Shown here one piece after another: positions 7,811 to 17,462 of a stretch of 48,694 nt of DNA. The stretch spans positions 1 to 48,694 of the forward strand of contig JANYCX010000069.1 of the NCBI GenBank assembly GCA_025360065.1, given 5' to 3'. Source of the DNA: Acetobacteraceae bacterium. Lineage in GTDB: Bacteria > Pseudomonadota > Alphaproteobacteria > Acetobacterales > Acetobacteraceae. Each line of letters opens with the position of its first letter. The stretch's first letter is position 1. The position numbers and the translations under genes were made by a program. Below the pieces are notes generated by a model that was not told the origin of the DNA, searched no databases, and saw nothing but the letters and a program-made list of their open reading frames with translations.

Positions 7811-10660
7811 TCAGGCGGCCGCACCGGTGGACCGCCGGCGTTTGCTGGGGAGCGGGGGAATGTCCGGGTCATCGGGGCTTTTGAGCGCCAGTAGCAGGGC
7901 CTCACGCAATTTGTTCAGCCGACGTTCATTTTCGATCTTCAGGCCGAAAACATCCTTGACGTAGAAGACATCGACCGCGCGCTGGCCATAGGTGGTGACG
8001 TGGGCGGACGCGATCTGCATGCCCTGTTCACTGATGGCCGCAGTAACATCGTGCAGCAGTCCGGCCCGGTCACGCCCGTTTACTTCGAGCACGGTGTGGG
8101 TGTTGGAGGCGACATTGTCGATCACCACCCGGTTCGGCACGTGCATCGCGCGGGTGCGTTGGCCCAGCAGGGTTTGCGTGGCTTTCTTGATTTCGCTCGC
8201 GACCCGCAGCCGGCCGGACAGCGCCTGCTCGATCAACACCGACAGCTTCGCCAAACGGCTCGGGGCGTCGATCACGTTACGGCCACTATCCTGAATCCAG
8301 AACGTATCGAGCGCCATGCCGTTGGTCAGGGTATGGATGCGGGCATCGACGATTGAGGCCCCGGCAACGGCAAGCGCGCCGGCGATCTTGCTGAACAGGC
8401 CGGCATGGTCGGCGGCGTAAACCACGATCTCGGTCACCGCGCGGGCTGGCAGCGGTTGGGTTTCGACGGTCAGCGGGGCGTTGCGGGCCTCGGCGCCGCG
8501 GATCATCCAAGCGTGACGGGCGTGGATTTCGGGGTCGAAGGACAGCCAGTAGCCGGGATAACCGAGGTCGAGGAAGTGTGTGATATCGGTCGCAGGCCAG
8601 CCGTCGAGCTGGCTTGCCGCGGCGTCCTTGGCGCGCGCCACCCGCACGTCGCGTTCGGTGGTGGCAAGCCCGCCGGCCAGAACCTCGGCGACGCGGGCGA
8701 AAAGTTCCCGCAGCAATGTCGCCTTCCAGCCATTCCAGACTTTCGACGACACCGCCCGCATGTCGGCAACCGTCAGCACCAGCAGCAGGCGCAACCGTTC
8801 CGGGGACTGGATGGTTTCGACCAGATCGATGATGGTCTTGGGATCGTCGATGTCACGCTTGAAGGCGGTCTGGCTTAGCAACAAATGGTGCAGCACCAGC
8901 CAGGACACCATTTCGGTTTCCTCGGCCGACAGGCCCAAAGCCGGGCAGACCTGCAAGGCAATTTCGGCGCCGAGTGCGGAATGATCGCCGCCACGGCCCT
9001 TGGCGATGTCGTGCAGCAGCATCGCCATATAAAGCGCACGGCGCGATTGCAGATGATCGACGAGGCCAGATGCGACCGGGGCGATTTCGGCCAGTTCGCC
9101 GCGTTCGAGTGCGTTCAACACGCGCACCGCCTCGATCGTGTGTTCGTCCACGGTGAACACATGATAGGTATCGAATTGCATTTGCCCGACGATGCGGGCC
9201 CAGTCCGGCAAAAACCGGCCGAGCAGACCGGTTTCGTTCATGATGGATAGCCATTTCGCCCCGTCGGCGCGATTATGTTCGGCATCCCGGCCACAGAGCA
9301 GGTCGAGGAACACGCTTGCCGCTTTGGGGTCGCCTCGCAGATCCTGCGCCCGGCGTTCGTGGCGGATGAGCGCCCGCAGCGCCAGCGGATGCAACTGCAG
9401 ATCGCGATCGCGGGCGACCTGGAGGATGCACAGCATCTGGATCGGTTCGCGGTCGAATTCATGGCCCTTGGCCGTCAGCAGCTTGCCGTCAGCCAGGACA
9501 AAGCCCGCGGCCAACAACGCGGCATCGGTCTTGCCGGCGGCAGCGGGCGGGCCGAGGGCGGCACGGATCAACGCCGGTTCCATCACCTGGGTCAGCCGGG
9601 TGACTTCGCGCGCGGTCAGGAAATAGTGGCGCATGAAGCGTTCCACCCCGTCCTGTCGGTCCCGCCGCGCGTAGCCCATGCGGGCGCCGATCACCGGTTG
9701 CAGATCGAAGGTTAAGCGGTCTTCGGCGCGGCCAGCGACGTAATGGAGATGGAAGCGCAAGGTCCACAGCCAGTTCCAGGATCGGCGTGCGAGGCGGGCT
9801 TCGGTGGGTGTCAGAATACCGCCGCCCGGCCCGGCGGGATCGGCCAGCGCACCGAAATCTCCGGTGCCGAACACAAAGTTCGCCATCCAATACAAGGTTT
9901 GCAAATCGCGCAGGCCGCCGCGACCCTCCTTGACATTCGGTTCAACCACGAACGGGGTTTCGCCGTAGCGCTTGTGGCGGGCATCGCGTTCGGCCTGCTT
10001 GGCGGCGAGGAACCCGCCGGGGCCGCCATCGAGGCAGGATTTGCGGAAGCGTTTGGCGAAATCGGTGAATGTGGCGCCCTCACCGGTGATCAGGCGGGCG
10101 TCGAGCAGTGAGGTGCGGATGGTGACATCGGCGGCGGCTTCCTGAATACACTCCCGCACCGATCGTGTCGCATGACCAACCTTCAGCCCGAGATCCCACA
10201 GGAAATAGAGCATGAATTCCACGGTACGCTGGATATCGGCCTCGGCACGGGCCTTGCCGAGGAACGCCATCCGGCGGCGGTCGGGGATGAGAAACAGCAG
10301 GTCGAGGTCGCTGAACGGCGCCAGCACCGCGCGGCCGTAGCCGCCGGAGGCCGCGATCGTGAGCTTGAGCTTGCCGGACTTCGCAGCGCCTGGAAGCAGG
10401 CTGACGGCGTAATCAAACAACGCCGAGATCAGGCCATCGGTGAGGTCGGACAGCAGCCGGGCCGCCTTCAGCCCGGGTAGATTGCCCTGTTCGAACACAT
10501 CGCGAACATGGCCCTGGAGCCGGGCGAGATGGCGGCGGAACACATCCAGCGCGACATCGCGTGACATCGGTTCGCCATCGTGTGTCGCGGCGGCAAGGGC
10601 CTGCCGCAACTGGTCAGCGGCGGCGGCGGGTTGGTCTGGGAAAGGGGTTGGCGGCAGCAT
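7811..10660 (-). CDS. glnD: Bifunctional PII uridylyltransferase/uridylyl-removing enzyme
   Basis: GlnD (949 residues) senses glutamine and adds UMP to, or removes it from, PII proteins. In this way it sets glutamine synthetase activity and NtrBC signalling in the cytoplasm. Visible domains in order: a nucleotidyltransferase with SGGYGRAVLAPFSDLDLLF (about 105-124; metal aspartates D118 and D120), a GlnD-type helical linker, an HD phosphohydrolase domain with MLLHDIAKGRGGDHS (about 550-565), and two ACT domains (about 735-810 and 845-920) for glutamine sensing. Length is normal for alphaproteobacteria. The start is 15 bp after the mutS stop with no strong ribosome-binding sequence, which suggests coupling to mutS. 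Confidence 0.97.
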   Translation of the reverse strand: MLPPTPFPDQPAAAADQLRQALAAATHDGEPMSRDVALDVFRRHLARLQGHVRDVFEQGNLPGLKAARLLSDLTDGLISALFDYAVSLLPGAAKSGKLKLTIAASGGYGRAVLAPFSDLDLLFLIPDRRRMAFLGKARAEADIQRTVEFMLYFLWDLGLKVGHATRSVRECIQEAAADVTIRTSLLDARLITGEGATFTDFAKRFRKSCLDGGPGGFLAAKQAERDARHKRYGETPFVVEPNVKEGRGGLRDLQTLYWMANFVFGTGDFGALADPAGPGGGILTPTEARLARRSWNWLWTLRFHLHYVAGRAEDRLTFDLQPVIGARMGYARRDRQDGVERFMRHYFLTAREVTRLTQVMEPALIRAALGPPAAAGKTDAALLAAGFVLADGKLLTAKGHEFDREPIQMLCILQVARDRDLQLHPLALRALIRHERRAQDLRGDPKAASVFLDLLCGRDAEHNRADGAKWLSIMNETGLLGRFLPDWARIVGQMQFDTYHVFTVDEHTIEAVRVLNALERGELAEIAPVASGLVDHLQSRRALYMAMLLHDIAKGRGGDHSALGAEIALQVCPALGLSAEETEMVSWLVLHHLLLSQTAFKRDIDDPKTIIDLVETIQSPERLRLLLVLTVADMRAVSSKVWNGWKATLLRELFARVAEVLAGGLATTERDVRVARAKDAAASQLDGWPATDITHFLDLGYPGYWLSFDPEIHARHAWMIRGAEARNAPLTVETQPLPARAVTEIVVYAADHAGLFSKIAGALAVAGASIVDARIHTLTNGMALDTFWIQDSGRNVIDAPSRLAKLSVLIEQALSGRLRVASEIKKATQTLLGQRTRAMHVPNRVVIDNVASNTHTVLEVNGRDRAGLLHDVTAAISEQGMQIASAHVTTYGQRAVDVFYVKDVFGLKIENERRLNKLREALLLALKSPDDPDIPPLPSKRRRSTGAAA

Positions 10661-10675
10661 GGGGAGGGATGTTAG

Positions 10676-13273
10676 CTAGTCCGTCGCGCCGTGCACAGGG
10701 ACTAGTTCGCGTAATTTGTACAAGGCCTCCAGCGCCTCACGCGGGGTCAGCTTATCCGGGTCGATCGCGGCCATCGCCTGGTGCAACGGATCGGGCGGCG
10801 GCGCGGCGGGTTTGGCGGCGAGGGCGAAGAGCGGCAACGCCCCGGCGTCGGTCAGTTTGGTGGCGCGCTGTTCCAATTCCACCAGCAAGGCCGCGGCCCG
10901 GCGCACCACCGGCGCGGTGACGCCGGCAAGCTTGGCGACATGCACACCCCAACTGCGCCCGCCGGCGCCGGCGGCGACCTCGTGCAGGAACACCACGTCG
11001 CCCTTCCATTCCTTGACCCGCATGGTGTGCGGCGACAGGCGCGGCATTTCAGTGCTGAGGCCTGCGAGTTCGTGAAAATGGGTGGCGAAGATGGTCCGGC
11101 AGCGCACAGTGTTATGCAATGCTTCGAGCACTGCCCAGGCGATCGCGAGGCCGTCAGAGGTTGCGGTGCCCCGCCCGATTTCATCGACCACCACCAGGCT
11201 GCGCGGGCCGGCCTGGTGCAGGATGGCGGCGGTTTCGGTCATTTCGACCATGAAGGTGCTGCGCCCGCGCGCCAGTTCGTCGGACGCACCAACGCGGGAA
11301 AACAGCCGGTCCACCACCCCGATCCGGGCACGGCCGGCCGGCACCGGCAGACCGGCCTGGGCAAGGATCACGATCAGCGCATTCTGGCGCAGAAAGGTGG
11401 ATTTTCCGGCCATGTTCGGGCCGGTCAACAGCAGCACCCGGCGGGCGGGGGACAGGTCGCAACTGTTTGGCACGAAGGCGGCGCTGCCTGACAAGGCGGC
11501 TTCGACCACCGGATGGCGTCCATCCTCGATCTGAAAGGCGTCGTCGTCGCCCAACACGGGCCGACACCAGCCGCCGGCGCTGGTAGTGGATTGGGCAAGC
11601 TGGGCGCAGGATTGCAGCACATCCAACTGCGCCAGTGCCGCCGCGCAGGCGGCAAGCGGGGTCGCGGCGCGCAAGGTGGCAGCAACCAGTTGGGCGAAAA
11701 TAATCCGTTCGCGTGCGGCGGCGCGATCGGCGGCCTCGGTAATGCGGCGGTCAAGCGCGGAGAGTTCGGGATGGGTGAAGCGGGCGCCATTGGCCATGCC
11801 TTGGCGCAAGATGAGGTCGGGGAAGCCCCGCATCCGGTCAGACGCGACCGACGGCACTTCGACGATGTAGCCAAGCTGGGCGTGGTGGCGGATTTTGAGG
11901 CTGGCGACGCCGAAGCGTTGGGCGAAATCCATCTGCAGGGCGGCGATCACCCGGCGGCTGTCATCACGCAAGGCCCGTTCGGCATCGAGTTCGCCATCAA
12001 AGCCGGCGGCAATGGCACCGTCTTCGATGCGGACAGGCGCCGGATCGGCGAGTGCTGCCGCCACTAATTGCGCGAGATCGGGCGGCACTGCGCAGGCTTC
12101 GGCGATTTCCATCATCAGCTTCGGCCCGCCAAGACCTGCCGCAATCCGGGTCGCCGCCGCCATGCCGTCGCGCAACGCGGCCAGATCGCGCGGGCTGCCG
12201 CGCCCGAGCGACAGGCGCCCGAGCGCGCGCGCCATGTCGGGCACGCCACGCAAGGCGGCACGGATATCGCGGGCTGCGGCATCATTGGCGGCGATCCACC
12301 CCCAGCCATCCTGGCGCGCCGCGATTGCCGCGACATCGGTCAGCGGTGCGCCAAGAAACTCCGCAAGCATGCGCGCGCCCGGCGCCGTCAATGTCCGCTG
12401 CACGCTGGCGAGCAGGGTATGCACGGTGCCACCATCGCGGCTGCGGTCGATTTCGAGGCTTTGCCGGGTGGCCGCGTCCATCGCCAGGGTGCCGCCAACC
12501 CCGATTGGCTGCGGCCGCGACAAATGCGGCAGCTTGCCGACTTGTGTCGCGCGGACATAGTCAAGCGCGCAACTGGCGGCGATGGCCTCCAGATCGGTGA
12601 AACTGCCGAGGGTGGAAATATCGGCGACTTCAAAAGCCTCGGCGAGTGATCGTCGTGCGGACGGCGCGGGGCTGGTTGCGCGTTCGGTGCGGCCACGCGG
12701 GGCGAACTCGCCAAGATCGAGGCCTTCCGGCGCGAGGATTTCCGCCGGGTCGAGCCGCCCCAGCAAAGCCGGTAGATCGCCCAGCCCCAGGGCCAGGGTT
12801 TCAAACCGGCCGGTGGAGACATCGAGCCAGGCCGCGCCCAGCCCGTCCTTGCCGCCGACCAACGCCAGCAGCAGATTGGGCTGGGACGCGTCGAGCAGGC
12901 TGTCTTCGGTGATGGTGCCTGGCGTGATCAGGCGCACCACCTCGCGCCGGATCGGGCCTTTGCCGAGGCGGGTTTTGGGGTCTTCCATCTGTTCACCAAC
13001 CGCGACGCGAAAGCCACGCCGGATCAATCGGTTCAAATAGGCCTCCGACGCATGCACCGGTACCCCGCACATCGGGATCGGGGCGCCGGCATGGGTGCCG
13101 CGATGGGTGAGCGCGATGTCGAGGGCGGCGACGGCTGCCAGCGCATCATCGAAAAACATCTCGTAGAAATCGCCCATGCGAAAGAACAGCAACGCATCTT
13201 GGTGCTGCGCCTTGAGGGTGAACCATTGCGCCATTGCGGGGGTGGCGCCATCGGGAATGGTGGGGTTGGACAT
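10676..13273 (-). CDS. mutS: DNA mismatch repair protein MutS
   Basis: This 865-residue MutS recognises mismatches and small loops and uses ATP to recruit MutL. The N-terminal mismatch-binding domain has FFRMGDFYEMF, whose Phe inserts at the mismatch; connector, lever and clamp domains follow. The C-terminal ATPase shows Walker A GPNMAGKST at about 617-625, then SRVGASDELARGRSTFMVEM and the Walker B region VVVDEIGRGTATSDG, and ATHFHELA. The frame is open back to 13390, but the extra 39 residues are unlike MutS. The ATG at 13273 (MSNPTIPDG) gives the normal start. It diverges from maeB over 97 bp and probably leads an operon with glnD. Confidence 0.97.
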   Translation of the reverse strand: MSNPTIPDGATPAMAQWFTLKAQHQDALLFFRMGDFYEMFFDDALAAVAALDIALTHRGTHAGAPIPMCGVPVHASEAYLNRLIRRGFRVAVGEQMEDPKTRLGKGPIRREVVRLITPGTITEDSLLDASQPNLLLALVGGKDGLGAAWLDVSTGRFETLALGLGDLPALLGRLDPAEILAPEGLDLGEFAPRGRTERATSPAPSARRSLAEAFEVADISTLGSFTDLEAIAASCALDYVRATQVGKLPHLSRPQPIGVGGTLAMDAATRQSLEIDRSRDGGTVHTLLASVQRTLTAPGARMLAEFLGAPLTDVAAIAARQDGWGWIAANDAAARDIRAALRGVPDMARALGRLSLGRGSPRDLAALRDGMAAATRIAAGLGGPKLMMEIAEACAVPPDLAQLVAAALADPAPVRIEDGAIAAGFDGELDAERALRDDSRRVIAALQMDFAQRFGVASLKIRHHAQLGYIVEVPSVASDRMRGFPDLILRQGMANGARFTHPELSALDRRITEAADRAAARERIIFAQLVAATLRAATPLAACAAALAQLDVLQSCAQLAQSTTSAGGWCRPVLGDDDAFQIEDGRHPVVEAALSGSAAFVPNSCDLSPARRVLLLTGPNMAGKSTFLRQNALIVILAQAGLPVPAGRARIGVVDRLFSRVGASDELARGRSTFMVEMTETAAILHQAGPRSLVVVDEIGRGTATSDGLAIAWAVLEALHNTVRCRTIFATHFHELAGLSTEMPRLSPHTMRVKEWKGDVVFLHEVAAGAGGRSWGVHVAKLAGVTAPVVRRAAALLVELEQRATKLTDAGALPLFALAAKPAAPPPDPLHQAMAAIDPDKLTPREALEALYKLRELVPVHGATD

Positions 13274-13370
13274 GATCCAGGTGTAGCCGGCCAGCGCCGG
13301 ATTGCGAAGGCGCTTCCCTTGATGCTGGACCGGCGTCCATAGTAGCGTCCAAGCAGGGAGAATAAACAGC

Positions 13371-15653
13371 ATGGCCGAAGGCACCACCACCCGAACCGCG
13401 CATGTGTCGGGCGAAGAAGCGTTGGCGATGCATGCGGCCTACCCGCCCGGCAAGCTCGCGACCCGGCTCACCAAACCGCTGACCACGGCGCGCGATTTAT
13501 CGCTGGCCTATTCCCCCGGGGTTGCCGAACCGTGCTTGCATATCGAGCGCGATCCGTCGCTGGCGTATGAGTACACGTCCAAAGGCAACATGGTCGCGGT
13601 GATATCCAACGGCACCGCGGTGTTGGGCCTCGGCAATCTTGGCGCGCTGGCATCGAAGCCGGTGATGGAAGGCAAGATCGCGCTGTTCAAGCGCTTTGCG
13701 GATGTCGATGGCATCGATCTTTGCCTTAATACCGAGGATGTCGAGGAATTCGTCAATTGCGTGCGCTTCCTGGGCCCGAGCTTCGGGGGCATCAATCTCG
13801 AAGACATCAAGGCGCCGGAATGTTTCGTGATCGAGCAACGCTTGCGCGAATTGCTCGATATTCCGGTTTTCCATGACGACCAGCACGGCACCGCGATTGT
13901 TGCCGCGGCCGGGCTGATCAATGCCTGCCACCTGACCGGACGCAGCATGGCCGAAACGCGGCTGGTGGTGAACGGCGCGGGGGCGGCAGCGATTGCCTGC
14001 GTCGAACTGCTCAAGGCGATGGGCATGCGGCACGGCAACATTACGCTGTGCGATACCAAGGGCGTGGTCTTCCAGGGCCGCACCGAGGGCATGAACCAGT
14101 GGAAATCGGCGCATGCGGTGCAGACCCAGGCGCGGACGTTGACCGATGCGCTGGAAGGGGCCGACGTGTTTTTTGGTCTGTCGGTCAAGGGCGCGCTGAC
14201 CCAGGACATGGTGCGCCGCATGGCCAAAAAGCCGATCATCTTCGCGATGGCTAATCCCGATCCGGAAATCACCCCCGAAGAAGCCCGCGCCGCCAGCCCC
14301 GACGCAATTATCGCCACCGGGCGCAGCGACTATCCCAATCAGGTCAACAACGTTTTAGGCTTTCCGTATATCTTTCGCGGCGCGCTGGATGTTCGGGCCA
14401 GCACCATCAACGAGCCGATGAAGATCGCCGCCGCCGAGGCACTGGCGCTGTTGGCCCGCGAAGACGTGCCCGATGAGGTCAACGCTGCCGGCGGCGGCAA
14501 GCGCCTGCAATTCGGGCCGGAATATATCATCCCCAATGCGTTCGATCCGCGCCTGATCAGCCATTTGCCGCCGGCGGTTGCCAAGGCTGCGATGGACAGC
14601 CGGGTTGCCCGCAAGCCGATTGCCGATCTGCGGCGGTATGCCCGCGAATTGTCGGGGCGGCTCGACCCGACCGCCAACGCGCTTGATGGCATCATGGAAC
14701 GGGTGCGTGCGACCCCGAAACGGGTGGTGTTTGCCGAGGGCGAAGAAGAAAAAATCGTCCGCGCTGCCGTCGCCTTCCGCAATGGCGGGTTCGGCACCCC
14801 GATCCTGATCGGGCGCGAGGATCGGGTGCTGGAAACCATGGCGGCGCTGGGCTTTGCCGATGTCGAAGGCATTGAAATCCACAATGCCAGGCTGTCCACC
14901 GGCAATCGCAAATACACCGATTTTCTGTATGCGCGTTTGAACCGGCGCGGCTATCTGGCGCGTGACTGCCAACGCATGGTCAACCAGGACCGCAACGTGT
15001 TTGCAGCCTGCATGGTCGCGACCGGGGATGCGGATGGGATGGTGACCGGGCTGACCCGCTCAGCCGCGGTGTGCCTCGCCGATATCGGCCACGTCATCGA
15101 TCCGGCCCCGAACGCGATCAGTTTCGGGCTGACCCTGATGCTGGGCGAGCGTGGACAGACCATTTTCATTGCCGATACGCTGATCCATTTCCGGCCCAGC
15201 CCGATGGAACTGGCCGATATCGCGGTGGGCGCGGCGGCGGCGGCGCGGCGGCTTGGGCATGAACCGCGGGTCGCGTTGCTGTCGCATTCGACATTTGGCA
15301 ACCCGGCCCATGCCGGCGCGGACACGATGCGCGACGCGGTGCGCATCCTCGATGATCGGCAGGTCGATTTTGAATATGACGGCGAGATGTCGCCCGATGT
15401 CGCGCTCGATCCCAACTACCGGGCGCTTTATCCGTTCTGCCGACTGACCGGTTCTGCCAATATCCTGCTGATGCCGGGGCTGCATTCGGCCCATATCACC
15501 TCGCGGTTGGCGCCGCGTCTGGGTGGCGGTGGCACCATCGGGCCGTTGGTGATCGGGCTGACCCATGCGGTGCAGTTGGTGAAAATGGATAGTTCGGTGA
15601 GCCAGATTTTGGATATCGCCACTTTGGCGGCGCATCAGGCGATCATGCGGTAA
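13371..15653 (+). CDS. maeB: NADP-type malic enzyme with phosphotransacetylase-like domain
   Basis: This 760-residue cytoplasmic enzyme decarboxylates malate to pyruvate with reduction of NAD(P). Residues 1-430 form the malic enzyme part: SLAYSPGVAEPC, the metal-site region DVEEFVNCV...NLEDI, HDDQHGTA, and the NAD(P)-binding VVNGAGAAAIACVELL. Residues about 440-760 are a PTA/PTB-like domain (FAEGEEEKIVRAA), known in MaeB proteins as a regulatory domain that binds acetyl-CoA and oligomerises rather than acting as a phosphotransacetylase. An AGGGAGAA ribosome-binding sequence lies about 11 bases before the ATG. Together with pckA in this window it would connect C4 acids to pyruvate/PEP metabolism. 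Confidence 0.96.
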   Translation: MAEGTTTRTAHVSGEEALAMHAAYPPGKLATRLTKPLTTARDLSLAYSPGVAEPCLHIERDPSLAYEYTSKGNMVAVISNGTAVLGLGNLGALASKPVMEGKIALFKRFADVDGIDLCLNTEDVEEFVNCVRFLGPSFGGINLEDIKAPECFVIEQRLRELLDIPVFHDDQHGTAIVAAAGLINACHLTGRSMAETRLVVNGAGAAAIACVELLKAMGMRHGNITLCDTKGVVFQGRTEGMNQWKSAHAVQTQARTLTDALEGADVFFGLSVKGALTQDMVRRMAKKPIIFAMANPDPEITPEEARAASPDAIIATGRSDYPNQVNNVLGFPYIFRGALDVRASTINEPMKIAAAEALALLAREDVPDEVNAAGGGKRLQFGPEYIIPNAFDPRLISHLPPAVAKAAMDSRVARKPIADLRRYARELSGRLDPTANALDGIMERVRATPKRVVFAEGEEEKIVRAAVAFRNGGFGTPILIGREDRVLETMAALGFADVEGIEIHNARLSTGNRKYTDFLYARLNRRGYLARDCQRMVNQDRNVFAACMVATGDADGMVTGLTRSAAVCLADIGHVIDPAPNAISFGLTLMLGERGQTIFIADTLIHFRPSPMELADIAVGAAAAARRLGHEPRVALLSHSTFGNPAHAGADTMRDAVRILDDRQVDFEYDGEMSPDVALDPNYRALYPFCRLTGSANILLMPGLHSAHITSRLAPRLGGGGTIGPLVIGLTHAVQLVKMDSSVSQILDIATLAAHQAIMR

Positions 15654-15717
15654 GGCGCTGGTCGTGTCGGCATAAACGCCCTAGTCTTTGACCAGAGTTT
15701 ATCGCCCGGGGGGCATC

Positions 15718-17436
15718 ATGGCCGATTACGACATCGTTATCCGCAACGGACGCATCATCGATGGCACGGGTGCCGCCGGCTATGACGGCGATCTGGCGAT
15801 CAAGGACGGGCTGATCGCCGCGATCGGCAACATCACCGGCAGCGGGGCGGAGGAAATCGACGCCAAAGGCCACCTCGTCACCCCCGGCTTTGTCGATATT
15901 CATACCCATTATGATGGCCAGGCAATCTGGGACAGCCAACTGGCGCCATCGTCGCTGCATGGCGTGACCACTGCCGTCATGGGCAATTGCGGGGTTGGCT
16001 TTGCGCCCGTGCGCGCCGGCGACCACGACAAGCTCATCCAGCTTATGGAAGGCGTCGAAGACATCCCCGCGCCGGCGTTGCATGAAGGGCTCGACTTCAA
16101 CTGGGAAAGCTTCGGCGATTACCTCGATGCGCTCGAACGCCGGCCGCGTGACATCGACATCTGCGCGCAACTGCCGCATGCCGCGTTGCGGGTTTACGTG
16201 ATGGGCGAACGCGCCTTGCGCCTGGAACCCGCCAATCAGGCTGATATCGCCGAAATGCGGGCGCTTGCCGAACAAGCCATGCGCGCCGGGGCCTTCGGCT
16301 TCACCACCTCGCGCACCATCAGCCACAAAACCCTGGCGGGCGACCCGACGCCGACGCTGCGGGCGCAGGAAGACGAATTATTGGGCATCGCGCTCGGTCT
16401 GCGGGATGCCGGCAGCGGGCAGCTTGAAATCGTGTCGGACTGGAATATGCCCGACGCGCAAACCGAATTCGCCATGGTCCGCCGGCTGGTCGAGGCATCG
16501 GGCCGGCCGCTGGTGTTTTCGATGGGCCAGCGCCATGACCGGCCCGAGGCGTGGCACATTCTGATGGACCTCGCCGACCAGGCCGCCGCCGATGGGTTGA
16601 AAATCCGCCCGGTATTCCCGCCGCGCTCGATTGGCATCCTGCTCGGGCTGGAAGGCAGCCAGAACCCGTTCGCCGGCACCCCGAGCTATAAATCCATCGC
16701 TGCCAAATCGCTCGCCGAGCGGGTTGCGATCATGCGCGATCCTGGCTTTCGCGCGCAGCTTCTGTCCGAAGACCGCTTCGTCGGCAGCAACTTCCCGCTG
16801 CTGCCGCGCCTGTCGTTTGCCCGCATGTTCGGCTTCACCGATCCGCCGAATTACGCGCCGCCGGAAAGCGCCTCGATCACCGCGATCGCGGCCGCGAGCA
16901 ACCGCACCCCGGAAGAGGTCGCCTATGATATGCTGCTTGAAGACGACGGCCGCGCCTTCATTTTCGCCCCGCTGGTCAACTATGCCGACTACACCCTCGA
17001 TGCGTCACGCGCGATGATGGGCCACAAGAACGCCATCGTCGGCTTGTCTGACGGCGGCGCCCATGTCGGGTTTATCTCGGACGGGTCCTACCCGACCTTT
17101 CTGCTGGCCTATTGGGGCCGCGACGTGGCTGAAAACCCGTTCCCGATTGAGGAACTGGTGCGCCGGCAGACCTCGGACACCGCCGGCGCGGTTGGGCTGG
17201 ATGATCGCGGCACATTGGCACCGGGCAAGAAAGCCGATGTCAACATCATCGATTTTGCCAAGCTCGGGCTCAACTTCCCCACCATGCGCTTTGACCTGCC
17301 GGCGGGTGGACGCCGGCTGATGCAAACCGCGCGCGGCTACAAGGCCACGATCAAATCCGGCACCGTGACCTACCGTGACGGCGCGGCGACCGGGGCGCTG
17401 CCGGGCAAGCTGGTGCGCGGTGTTGCGACAAGGTAG
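15718..17436 (+). CDS. N-acyl-D-amino-acid deacylase / D-aminoacylase family amidohydrolase
   Basis: This 572-residue metal-dependent amidohydrolase belongs to the D-aminoacylase branch, which typically cleaves N-acyl-D-amino acids. The beta-sandwich N-terminus is followed by the metal motif [13 protein letters not shown] (H62, H64). Next comes the family GNCGVGFAP segment (C91, a metal or active-site cysteine in D-aminoacylases). Near the C-terminus is [15 protein letters not shown] with the catalytic-type aspartate, and then a [18 protein letters not shown] domain-closing segment. The ATG at 15718 follows a GGGGGG tract; the frame opens ten codons earlier, but that part does not look like protein. 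There is no signal peptide. Substrate is not predictable from sequence; annotations of this family are often vague. It stands alone 64 bp after maeB and ends at a hairpin shared with the convergent kinase gene. Confidence 0.82.
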   Translation: MADYDIVIRNGRIIDGTGAAGYDGDLAIKDGLIAAIGNITGSGAEEIDAKGHLVTPGFVDIHTHYDGQAIWDSQLAPSSLHGVTTAVMGNCGVGFAPVRAGDHDKLIQLMEGVEDIPAPALHEGLDFNWESFGDYLDALERRPRDIDICAQLPHAALRVYVMGERALRLEPANQADIAEMRALAEQAMRAGAFGFTTSRTISHKTLAGDPTPTLRAQEDELLGIALGLRDAGSGQLEIVSDWNMPDAQTEFAMVRRLVEASGRPLVFSMGQRHDRPEAWHILMDLADQAAADGLKIRPVFPPRSIGILLGLEGSQNPFAGTPSYKSIAAKSLAERVAIMRDPGFRAQLLSEDRFVGSNFPLLPRLSFARMFGFTDPPNYAPPESASITAIAAASNRTPEEVAYDMLLEDDGRAFIFAPLVNYADYTLDASRAMMGHKNAIVGLSDGGAHVGFISDGSYPTFLLAYWGRDVAENPFPIEELVRRQTSDTAGAVGLDDRGTLAPGKKADVNIIDFAKLGLNFPTMRFDLPAGGRRLMQTARGYKATIKSGTVTYRDGAATGALPGKLVRGVATR

Positions 17437-17460
17437 GCGAGGCGGCGCTCGACCTCGCCT
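17435..17460. terminator. Stem-loop between convergent genes (candidate bidirectional terminator)
   Basis: AGGCGAGG at 17435-17442 pairs perfectly with CCTCGCCT at 17453-17460 around a 10-base loop. It overlaps the stop of the deacylase and lies directly before the stop of the convergent histidine kinase. There is no T-tract on either strand, so intrinsic termination is uncertain. Confidence 0.45.
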
Positions 17461-17462
17461 TG

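Noticed and set aside
13274-13370. Promoter boxes between mutS and maeB
   Set aside because: Candidate hexamers (for example TTGATG with a weak -10) do not rise above background.
13274-13390. Upstream N-terminal extension of mutS
   Set aside because: The extra 39 residues overlap the maeB start region on the other strand and are unlike MutS N-termini.
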